The notes beneath the pieces are model-generated. The model did no database searches. It was given only the letters and a program-made list of their open reading frames with translations, and was not told the origin of the DNA. Shown here one piece after another: positions 1 to 5,178 of a stretch of 7,411 nt of DNA. Each line of letters opens with the position of its first letter. Position 1 is the stretch's first letter. The stretch is from SAR324 cluster bacterium (lineage in GTDB: Bacteria > SAR324 > JACQKK01): assembly GCA_027296185.1 (NCBI GenBank), contig JAPUJL010000117.1, positions 1-7,411 on the forward strand, given 5' to 3'. The position numbers were made by a program, and so were the translations under genes.

Positions 1-196
1 CGGCCCGCGCACCGCAGAATGCCGCATTTTCGATCGTGCGAGATTATCAGATCGGCAGACGAAATTTAATCGCGAAATCATCGTCCTTGGGGTCCCGTTT
101 CGCTCCCCGTGCGGCTGTGCTAAAGCTGAGCCTTCTCATGCCCGGGCGGAGCAGGGATCTGCGCACTCGGCGCTTCCGGCCCGGCGGACTTTCCGC
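1..196. other. Leader region upstream of the argD-type gene
   Basis: I see no convincing gene here. The stretch from about 23 to 82 is clearly more AT-rich than the rest of the window. It contains TTTAAT at 65-70, which matches five of six positions of a -10 box, but I found no matching -35 box at normal spacing. It is a plausible promoter zone for the downstream aminotransferase. No ORF covering these bases reads like a protein family I know. Confidence 0.3.
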
Positions 197-203
197 GGAA
201 GGA
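197..203 (+). promoter_or_regulatory. Shine-Dalgarno site of the argD-type gene
   Basis: GGAAGGA ends seven bases before the ATG at 211. This is the strongest ribosome binding site seen for any of the larger genes here, and it selects the ATG at 211 over the in-frame ATG at 220. The 3' half of the 10-base palindrome TTCCGCGGAA (191-200) overlaps it. Confidence 0.7.
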
Positions 204-210
204 CGACCCG

Positions 211-1437
211 ATGACCACGATGACGTCGGCCACGCTGGATTTCCCCCAAAGCACCACTCCGGAGCTGTTGCGCGACGCCGAACGATCGCTGATGTACGTC
301 GTGACCCGTCCCGAGAAGATCATGGTGCGGGGCAAGGGCAGCTACCTGTGGGACCTGGACGGAAAGCGCTACCTGGACTTCATCCAGGGCTGGGCCGTGA
401 ACTGCCTGGGCCATTCCCCGCGGGTGCTCACGCGGGCGCTGCAGCAGCAAGCCAAGGAATTGGTGAACGCGAGTCCGGCTCTACTGAACGAACCGATGAT
501 TCGGCTGGCCAAGTTACTCACCGATCACTCCTGCATGGACAAGGTCTTCTTCGCCAGCACCGGGGCGGAGGCCAACGAGGGCGCCATTAAGCTGGCCCGC
601 AAGTACGGCCAGCGGCACTTGGGCGGCGCCTACGAGGTCGTGACCATGTGGAACGGCTTTCATGGGCGTACGCTGACCATGATGTCCGCTTCGGGCAAGC
701 AGGCCTGGGACGGGTTGTTCGAGCCCAAGGTGCCGGGGTTCACCCGGGTGCCCCTCAACGATCTGGATGCGGTCAAGCAGGCGGTGACCCAGCAGACCTG
801 CGCCATCATGTTGGAGCCGGTGCAGGGCGAGGCGGGGGTCTTTTCCGCCGAGAAATCCTTCGTGCAGGGCATCCGCGAGCTGTGCGACGAGCGGGGCATC
901 CTGCTGATCCTGGACGAGATTCAGACGGGCGTCGGCCGCACCGGCACCCTCTTCGGATACGAGCAGTTCGGGATCGAGCCCGACATCATGACCCTCGGCA
1001 AGGGCGTCGGCGGTGGCTTTCCCCTCTCCGCGCTGCTGGCCAAGGATCCGGTGTGCGTCTTCGAGGCGGGGGATCAGGGCGGCACCTTTTGCGCCCAGCC
1101 GCTGGCCATGGTGGCCGGGCTCGCCACCGTCGGCGAAGTGATCGCCAAGAACATCTCCCGCAAAGCGCACCTGCGGGGAACTTACTTGCGCCGCAAGCTC
1201 AAGGTGCTGCGCAAGGAGTTCGGCTTTACCGACCTGCGAGGCATGGGGCTGCTGCAGGCGGTGGACCTTCCGGCGCCCCAGGCGGTGGAAGTGGCCAACG
1301 CGTGCCTGAACGATGGGTTGCTGATCAACGCCCCGCGGCCGGATACGCTGCGCTTTATGCCCGCGCTCACGGTGTCCAACCGGGAGGTGGACGAGATGCT
1401 CTCCATCCTGACCGGTGCGCTCCGCCGCTACCTGTAA
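211..1437 (+). CDS. argD: Acetylornithine aminotransferase-type class III PLP aminotransferase
   Basis: The 408-residue product is a cytoplasmic fold-type I, class III aminotransferase. In arginine biosynthesis ArgD interconverts N-acetylornithine and N-acetylglutamate semialdehyde, with 2-oxoglutarate and glutamate as partners; many homologues also act on N-succinyl-diaminopimelate. Visible motifs are the N-terminal YLDFIQGWAVNCLGH (about 55-68), the phosphate-binding STGAEANEGA (116-125), the cofactor-stacking NGFHGRT (148-154), EPVQGEAGV (202-210), LDEIQTGVGRTG with the PLP-nitrogen aspartate D235, and TLGKGVGGGFPL with the Schiff-base lysine K264. The motif order, the GDQGGTF segment (288-293) and the C-terminal RFMPALTVS resemble the beta/gammaproteobacterial ArgD type; this is from memory, not a search. 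The start at 211 is supported by GGAAGGA seven bases upstream. The ~20-residue N-terminal lead is a little longer than usual. A related omega-aminotransferase specificity cannot be excluded, and no other arg gene is in the window. Confidence 0.85.
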   Translation: MTTMTSATLDFPQSTTPELLRDAERSLMYVVTRPEKIMVRGKGSYLWDLDGKRYLDFIQGWAVNCLGHSPRVLTRALQQQAKELVNASPALLNEPMIRLAKLLTDHSCMDKVFFASTGAEANEGAIKLARKYGQRHLGGAYEVVTMWNGFHGRTLTMMSASGKQAWDGLFEPKVPGFTRVPLNDLDAVKQAVTQQTCAIMLEPVQGEAGVFSAEKSFVQGIRELCDERGILLILDEIQTGVGRTGTLFGYEQFGIEPDIMTLGKGVGGGFPLSALLAKDPVCVFEAGDQGGTFCAQPLAMVAGLATVGEVIAKNISRKAHLRGTYLRRKLKVLRKEFGFTDLRGMGLLQAVDLPAPQAVEVANACLNDGLLINAPRPDTLRFMPALTVSNREVDEMLSILTGALRRYL

Positions 1438-1499
1438 TCCCGCGCAAGCCCCTGCGGCTCCCGCGGTGCCGAGGCGCATTGCCGGGGCCGCCCCCTATC

Positions 1500-1522
1500 G
1501 AACCGTTCATCCCGGACGGTTC
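1500..1522. terminator. Hairpin between convergent genes, possible weak terminator
   Basis: GAACCGT (1500-1506) is the exact reverse complement of ACGGTTC (1516-1522), giving a 7-bp stem with a 9-nt loop. It lies 63 bases after the aminotransferase stop and 122 bases beyond the stop of the TerB-like gene on the other strand. Neither strand has a clear T-run after the stem, so an intrinsic terminator is only one possibility. A second small hairpin, GACCCG-GGCG-CGGGTC, lies at 1565-1580 in the same gap. Nothing else in 1438-1643 looks coding. Confidence 0.35.
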
Positions 1523-1643
1523 TTGCCGTAAAAGATTGGAGGGTAGGTACGCCGGCCGTGCGATGACCCGGGCGCGGGTCCGACGGGCTATGCGCTTGTG
1601 GGGACGAGGCTGGGAATGTCGGCTGGCCGGAGGGGGGCTGCCG

Positions 1644-2045
1644 CTAGCTGGCCATGAGCTCGAAACCGTACATCACCAGCTTGTCGATTTCGTCGGGGGC
1701 GAATTTGAGGCTTTTGCCAACCTCGCGGATCATGTCCTTTTCCGCATTGGCAAAATCCTTGTCCGCCACGGCCACACGGATCAGGTCGATGATTATGGTC
1801 ATCGCCACCTTGCGGTCCAGCCCCACCGGCTGACCCAATGGCGGGATGGTCTTGAACTGGATAAATTTCTTCAGGCGGTCCTTCGTGGACTCGTCCTTGA
1901 TCATCGACGTGACCTTGAGGAGGAAGTCGACTTCCGCCCGGTCGATGTCGCCGTCGGCCAGCACCATGGCCACCATGGCGGTGGCGAACCAATCCCGCTG
2001 CCGATCGTTCAGCTCGCTGATCTTGGTCTTGAAGTCGATATCCAT
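1644..2045 (-). CDS. TerB-like (tellurite resistance TerB family) helical protein
   Basis: This 133-residue, probably cytoplasmic protein has the look of the TerB fold: two similar helical halves, each with an acidic turn. The first half carries VLADGDIDRAEVDFL (about 28-42) and the second VAVADKDFANAEKDMI (91-106). In the family, such acidic ADGxxxxxE segments bind divalent metal. No transmembrane segment or signal peptide is visible. TerB-like domains occur in tellurite or stress gene clusters and in many standalone proteins of unknown function; there is no ter cluster here, so a tellurite role should not be assumed. The ATG at 2045 is fixed by an in-frame TGA (2051-2049) just two codons upstream. 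Its own Shine-Dalgarno is poor (GAG about seven bases upstream, overlapping the stop of a leader ORF), suggesting coupled translation. The stop is TAG. Confidence 0.75.
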   Translation of the reverse strand: MDIDFKTKISELNDRQRDWFATAMVAMVLADGDIDRAEVDFLLKVTSMIKDESTKDRLKKFIQFKTIPPLGQPVGLDRKVAMTIIIDLIRVAVADKDFANAEKDMIREVGKSLKFAPDEIDKLVMYGFELMAS

Positions 2046-2052
2046 CGGTCAC

Positions 2053-2085
2053 TCAGACGGTGCGCGCCCCGGACTGGGCGCTCAT
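2053..2085 (-). CDS. Candidate 10-residue leader peptide before the TerB-like gene
   Basis: An ATG at 2085 opens a 10-codon frame encoding MSAQSGARTV and ending in TGA at 2055-2053. It is preceded by a good Shine-Dalgarno (AAGGA on the minus strand, 2098-2094) eight bases from the ATG, much better than the one in front of the TerB-like gene, whose ATG lies seven bases after this stop in another frame. The arrangement fits a short upstream ORF that delivers ribosomes to the TerB start by termination-reinitiation. It is too short to judge by codon use, so it remains a candidate only. Confidence 0.35.
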   Translation of the reverse strand: MSAQSGARTV

Positions 2086-2111
2086 GGGCGGATTCCTTGC
2101 AGATGACTCAA

Positions 2112-2140
2112 AATGTAGTCGCCCGGCTCGATTTTCGCAA
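2112..2140 (-). promoter_or_regulatory. Candidate sigma70-type promoter for the TerB-like gene
   Basis: On the minus strand TTGCGA (2140-2135) is followed after exactly 17 bases by TACATT (2117-2112). Each hexamer matches four of six consensus positions. Transcription would start around 2105, giving a roughly 60-nt leader that contains the 10-codon ORF. This is a hand-found match in a gap, so confidence is modest. Confidence 0.35.
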
Positions 2141-2222
2141 CCCGGAACCGGAATGGGCCGCAAAGGTACCCGGGTCGACCGGCCCTAACCTGTGCGCCGA
2201 ATTCATCCGGCCGGCCTTCCGC

Positions 2223-2243
2223 CGGTTCCCCTGGGGCGAACCG
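2223..2243. other. Hairpin downstream of the sulfurtransferase gene
   Basis: CGGTTC (2223-2228) and GAACCG (2238-2243) are exact reverse complements, and CCC/GGG pairs can extend the stem inward with one bulged C. It lies 35 bases after the second-TGA stop of the sulfurtransferase on the minus strand, with no T-run. It could mark the 3' end of the aminopeptidase-sulfurtransferase message or protect it. Confidence 0.35.
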
Positions 2244-2277
2244 TCCACCATTCCGGATGGCCTCTTGGTGAAACGGA

Positions 2278-3138
2278 TCATCCGGGGTTCTGGTCCGTTG
2301 GAGTCTCGATCGGCAAGTCCTGCCGATCCCCCCACTCTTTCCACGACCCAATGAAGTTGTGTAACTTCTCGTAGCCCAGCAATCGCAGGGCCAGATAGGC
2401 GTGGGAAGAGCGGTACCCGCCCTGTCAAAATGGCACGATGGCTTTGTCGCCCGTAATGCCCACTCCCTCGAACAGCGCCGCCAGCTCTTCCTTCGGCTTG
2501 AAGCGGCCCGCGTCGTCCAGGTAATGCAGCCACTCCAGGTGTACGGCACCGGGGATCGTGCCGCCGCGCTTGGCCCTCACGTTGCGGGCGTAGTACTCGT
2601 CGTCGTCGCGGGTATCGAGGAGCACCATTCCTTCCTCGCCGAGGCGTTGGTTCAGCGCATCCGCCGAAATGAAGATCGATTCTCGGGGCTGAATCTTGAA
2701 GGACTTGGGCTTGGGCGCCGTCATTTCCCGCGAAACCTCAAGCCCCGCCCTCCGCCAGGCCGCGAAACCGCCGTCCAGCACGTGGACATCGGCATGGCCC
2801 ATGTATTCCAGCAGCCAGAAGGCCCGGGCCGCCCGGTTACCGGAGGTCTCCTCGTACGCGACTACCGTGCGATCCATGCCCACGCCGCGCAGGGCGAACT
2901 GGGAACGCATCATGGTGATCCACTCGCGGAACAGCTCGGGCGTGGTGCGGGTGAGCCCCAGCCCGTACAGGTCGAAGTGCACCGCCCCGGGAATCCACCC
3001 AGAGGCGGCCAGCTCGTGTGTCGGCCGCACATCCAGGATCACCAGATTCCCGTCTCCCAGCCGAGCCTGAAGCGCCTCGGGCGTGATTAGCAGGTGTCCG
3101 TTGGGAAAGGCGTCATGTCCCGTCATCGCGTTATCCAT
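2278..3138 (-). CDS. Selenocysteine-containing two-domain rhodanese (sulfurtransferase)
   Basis: Read through an internal TGA, this gene encodes 286 residues, the normal size for a thiosulfate/3-mercaptopyruvate sulfurtransferase. The N-terminal rhodanese domain (about 15-135) shows [12 protein letters not shown] (32-43), [10 protein letters not shown] (47-56) and VLDGGFAAW (120-128). The C-terminal domain (about 155-275) shows [11 protein letters not shown] (172-182), IPGAVHLEW (195-203), then AIVPF-[TGA][18 protein letters not shown] and finally [11 protein letters not shown]. The TGA at 2427-2425 (residue 238) replaces the catalytic cysteine that carries the persulfide in active rhodaneses, and there is no other cysteine in the protein. 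The frame stays open for 48 residues and ends at TGA 2280-2278. Selenocysteine is therefore the best reading; a nonsense mutation or sequencing error at TGC/TGT is the alternative. The sulfur donor cannot be read from this active-site loop. The ATG overlaps the aminopeptidase stop by 8 nt; an alternative start is Met5 (3126). Confidence 0.85.
2374..2424 (-). promoter_or_regulatory. Candidate SECIS region downstream of the TGA
   Basis: Bacterial Sec insertion needs a hairpin in the mRNA just after the UGA. Counting from the base after UGA, three structures can be drawn. (a) AGGGCGG (2-8) pairs with CCGCUCU (12-18), loop GUA: stable, G first in the loop, but very close to the UGA. (b) CAGGGC (1-6) pairs with GCCCUG (34-39), extended by GGGUA (7-11) with UAUCU (28-32) using two G-U pairs: right overall size, but no G opens the 16-nt apical loop. 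(c) GCCC-U-GC (34-40) pairs with GC-U-GGGC (45-51), loop GAUU: good loop, about 40 nt from UGA, slightly farther than the commonly quoted 16-37 nt. I cannot decide among them by hand. Confidence 0.4.
2425..2427 (-). other. In-frame TGA at the catalytic Cys position, probable Sec codon
   Basis: This TGA interrupts an otherwise uninterrupted rhodanese frame at codon 238, within AIVPF-x-QGGYRS. Homologues have cysteine at x. Conserved family sequence continues on the far side, including the GSWxEW segment typical of the C-terminal end of rhodaneses, so the downstream part is coding. TGA is used as a normal stop by neighbouring genes (epimerase, Smr-type gene), and Trp is TGG, so a changed genetic code is not the explanation. 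Confidence 0.8.
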
Positions 3139-4579
3139 TGATCAATCGCTCTACGAAGTCGGCCATCAGCCGGATGCCCACGCCACTGCCGCCCTTGGGA
3201 AACAGGGGCGAGTCGCCGTCGCTCCATGCATAACAGTCCAGATGGGCCCAGGCAACCGGCCCGGCGAACTCCTGGAGGAACAACGCGGCGGTCACGGCGC
3301 CGGCCATCCCGTCTGGCGCGGCGTTGACCAAGTCGGCCACCTGGCTTTCCATTTTCTTCTTGTACGGCGCCCACAGGGGCAGGGGCCACACCGCGTCGCC
3401 GGTGAACTCCCCGCTTTGCCGCAGACCCGCGGTGAGCGCCGGATCGTCGCAGAAGAGCCCCATCACCTCCTTGCCCAGGGCGATGCGGCAGGCGCCGGTG
3501 AGGGTGGCGAAATCGACCAGGTAATCCGGCTCGAACTCGCGGGCCAGAACCAGCGCATCGGCTAGCACCACCCGTCCCTCGGCATCGGTGTTGGTGATTT
3601 CGATGGTCAGTCCGGACTTGCTGCGGAGAATATCCCCCGGGCGGTAGGCGCGGGAACCGACCGCGTTTTCGGCGAGCCCCAACACCGCGATCAGCCGCAC
3701 GGGCAGGCCCAGCTCCGCGATCGCCTGGAAGGCCCCCAGCACCGTCGCCGCGCCACCCATGTCCTTTTTCATAAGCGCCATGAACTGGCTGGTCTTGATG
3801 TCCAGGCCGCCCGTGTCGAAGGTCACGCCCTTGCCCACCAGCGCCACAACAGGGCTCTCGGACTCGCCCCACTCCAGCGCCACCAAGGCCGGGGGATGCT
3901 CAGCCGCGCGCCCCACGGTGTGGATCGCGCCGTATCCCTGCCGCTCCAGGTCGTCGCCTTCGATCACGCGCACCTTGGCGCCCAACCGCCCGGCCACCTC
4001 CCGCGCCCGCTCGGTCACGTAGGCGGGTGTGGCGATGGCCGCCGGCTCGTTGATCAGGTCGCGGGCCAAGGCGATGGCGCGGCCCACGATTTCGCCCCGA
4101 TCGATGCCCCGCGCCGCCGCCGCGGCATCCGAGGCCACCAGCTCGATTTCGCACTTGGGACGCGGTTTGGCCCGCGTGCGGTGGCGGTCGAAGGTATAGC
4201 CGGCCATCCACAGCGCCTCGACAGCGAAACGCGCCGCCTCGTCCGCCGCCCAGGGCAGCCGGTCGGGAAGCAGCAGCGAGATTTCGGCCGCACCCGCCTG
4301 CCGGAGCTCGTTGAAGCCTTTCGCCACCGCCTCGCAGAAGCGGGGCCGGGTGAGGGCCTCCGGTTCGCCGAGCCCCACCCAAAGCCACTGTCCGTCCAGG
4401 GTGGGGACCAGCAGGGTCTGGGACGCTTCGCCGGTAAACTCGCGGGTTTCGGCCAGGGCTCCGGCCACCCGCGAAACTTCCGGCCCCGCGGCGGCGAACG
4501 GCTCCCGTTGCCCCACAGGGACCGGGCAAAGCCGGTGGGGTTGGCCCGGGTGCGGGGCATGGACGATTTCGATCTCCAT
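3131..4579 (-). CDS. M17 leucyl aminopeptidase family protein
   Basis: The 482-residue product is a cytosolic two-metal aminopeptidase that releases N-terminal residues from peptides; the family is normally hexameric. The catalytic domain (about 165-480) has every key residue: KGVTFDTGG with K250 and D255, K262 in DIKTS, D273 in KKDMGGA, and NTDAEGR with D332, E334 and R336. By my count these positions coincide with the bovine lens enzyme numbering, where K250, D255, D273, D332 and E334 bind the two metals and K262 and R336 are catalytic. The N-terminal domain (1-150) is divergent, as in short proteobacterial M17 members. I chose Met at 4579 because the frame's extension to 4762 is Pro/Arg-rich and unlike the family; no start shows a clear Shine-Dalgarno. 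The TAA stop lies inside the first codons of the sulfurtransferase gene (8-nt overlap), indicating one transcript. Cleavage preference (leucine, cysteinylglycine or other) cannot be told. Confidence 0.9.
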   Translation of the reverse strand: MEIEIVHAPHPGQPHRLCPVPVGQREPFAAAGPEVSRVAGALAETREFTGEASQTLLVPTLDGQWLWVGLGEPEALTRPRFCEAVAKGFNELRQAGAAEISLLLPDRLPWAADEAARFAVEALWMAGYTFDRHRTRAKPRPKCEIELVASDAAAAARGIDRGEIVGRAIALARDLINEPAAIATPAYVTERAREVAGRLGAKVRVIEGDDLERQGYGAIHTVGRAAEHPPALVALEWGESESPVVALVGKGVTFDTGGLDIKTSQFMALMKKDMGGAATVLGAFQAIAELGLPVRLIAVLGLAENAVGSRAYRPGDILRSKSGLTIEITNTDAEGRVVLADALVLAREFEPDYLVDFATLTGACRIALGKEVMGLFCDDPALTAGLRQSGEFTGDAVWPLPLWAPYKKKMESQVADLVNAAPDGMAGAVTAALFLQEFAGPVAWAHLDCYAWSDGDSPLFPKGGSGVGIRLMADFVERLING

Positions 4580-4824
4580 GGGCGGATTCAGGCGGAGGGT
4601 CGTCGTTGGCCGCCTCTCCGGAAGAACCGGAGGCGCGGGCGGCATGGGGGGCGGCAAGGTTAGATTCTTGCACCTCGCTCGACGAACCTCCCGTAACATG
4701 GCCGGCCGCGCAAGGCCATGAAACTTCGGCGGGAGGCCGGTGCGCCGCCGGAGGGCGCGCACCCCGAGACACCGCAGGACGGGAGCCGAGCCGCGCGTTG
4801 CGGCCCCATCCGGGATGGGCGGCC
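4580..4824. other. Divergent intergenic region
   Basis: This gap separates the minus-strand aminopeptidase gene from the plus-strand 117-residue gene and should hold promoters for both. I found no pair of hexamers at acceptable spacing: TTGCAC (4668-4673) and TAACAT (4694-4699) on the plus strand are 20 bases apart, too far. Two strong GC-rich hairpins are present, one at about 4740-4762 and one at 4802-4824 that ends at the ATG of the plus-strand gene. Both flanking frames can be extended into this region, but the extensions look like random GC-rich translation. Confidence 0.4.
4802..4824 (+). promoter_or_regulatory. Hairpin abutting the start codon of the 117-residue gene
   Basis: CCCATC (4805-4810) pairs with GATGGG (4814-4819) around a CGG loop, and GGC (4802-4804) can pair with GCC (4822-4824) across a two-base bulge. 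The 3' arm runs up to the ATG at 4825 and includes the only G-rich stretch that could serve as Shine-Dalgarno. It may limit translation, or may be a by-product of high GC. Confidence 0.3.
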
Positions 4825-5178
4825 ATGAACCGGCTGACGCCGACCGATTGGGAACTGATCCGGCACTATTTAGCTCCGTTTCGGCACTTCAACGGGGTGG
4901 CGGAGTTGCTGGAAAAGGTAGAGACCCACATCGCCGATGCCGATTCGGGCTACATCAAGGTGGTGCGGATCGAGTTCGTCGAAGGGGCCGGCGAATCGGA
5001 GGAACGGGTTTCCGACGGCGAATGGTTGGAACGCCTCGCGCAGGAAGACTGCCACGTCGTCGCCCGCCGCCCGCCCCGGTACACCCTTCAAGTGTCGGAC
5101 GCGCCCGAGGCCTTCGACGCCACCATCGACTTGCTGGAAAACCTCCACCGCTCGAAGCGGATCCGCTATATTCGCTAG
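4825..5178 (+). CDS. Hypothetical protein of 117 residues
   Basis: I do not recognise this protein. It is short, soluble and acidic-to-neutral, with no signal peptide, membrane segment or metal-binding cysteine cluster. The N-terminal half, with LTPTDWELIRHYLAPF (4-19), FNGVAELLEKVE (22-33) and SGYIKVVRIEFVEG (41-54), reads like a helix-helix-strand unit. The C-terminal half has YTLQVSDAPEAFDATIDLLENL (about 86-107). The amino-acid pattern, with amphipathic helices and alternating hydrophobics, is convincingly protein-like, unlike the frame upstream of the ATG at 4825, which is why I start it there. There is no strong ribosome binding site. It is transcribed away from the aminopeptidase gene, and its TAG stop overlaps by 4 nt (CTAG) the stop of the convergent phosphatidyltransferase gene. 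No function can be assigned. Confidence 0.65.
   Translation: MNRLTPTDWELIRHYLAPFRHFNGVAELLEKVETHIADADSGYIKVVRIEFVEGAGESEERVSDGEWLERLAQEDCHVVARRPPRYTLQVSDAPEAFDATIDLLENLHRSKRIRYIR

Noticed and set aside
2082..2250. Minus-strand frame ending in FRVAKIEPGDYILSHLQGIRP, whose C-terminus looks somewhat protein-like
   Set aside because: It has no start codon of its own after the sulfurtransferase gene, mixed third-position bases, and no recognisable family; the candidate promoter for the TerB-like gene lies within it.
648..2354. 568-codon open frame on the plus strand running through the aminotransferase, the gap and the TerB-like gene
   Set aside because: It is an out-of-frame shadow in GC-rich DNA; its Gly/Arg/Ala-rich translation resembles no protein, while the overlapped genes show intact family motifs.
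2425..2427. TGA read as tryptophan through an alternative genetic code
   Set aside because: Neighbouring genes use TGA as a stop and TGG for Trp, and Trp at the catalytic Cys position would make no chemical sense.
2425..3138. Sulfurtransferase annotated as ending at the first TGA (237 residues)
   Set aside because: Conserved rhodanese sequence, including the loop after the active site and the C-terminal GSWKEW, continues in the same frame; the truncated product would lack its nucleophile.
4580..4762. 61-residue N-terminal extension of the aminopeptidase
   Set aside because: The extension is Pro/Arg-rich, has no Shine-Dalgarno, and makes the protein longer than short M17 members; with Met at 4579 the catalytic residues fall in their usual positions.
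4606..4824. N-terminal extension of the 117-residue plus-strand protein
   Set aside because: The translated extension looks like random GC-rich sequence and runs antisense across the upstream region of the divergent aminopeptidase gene.
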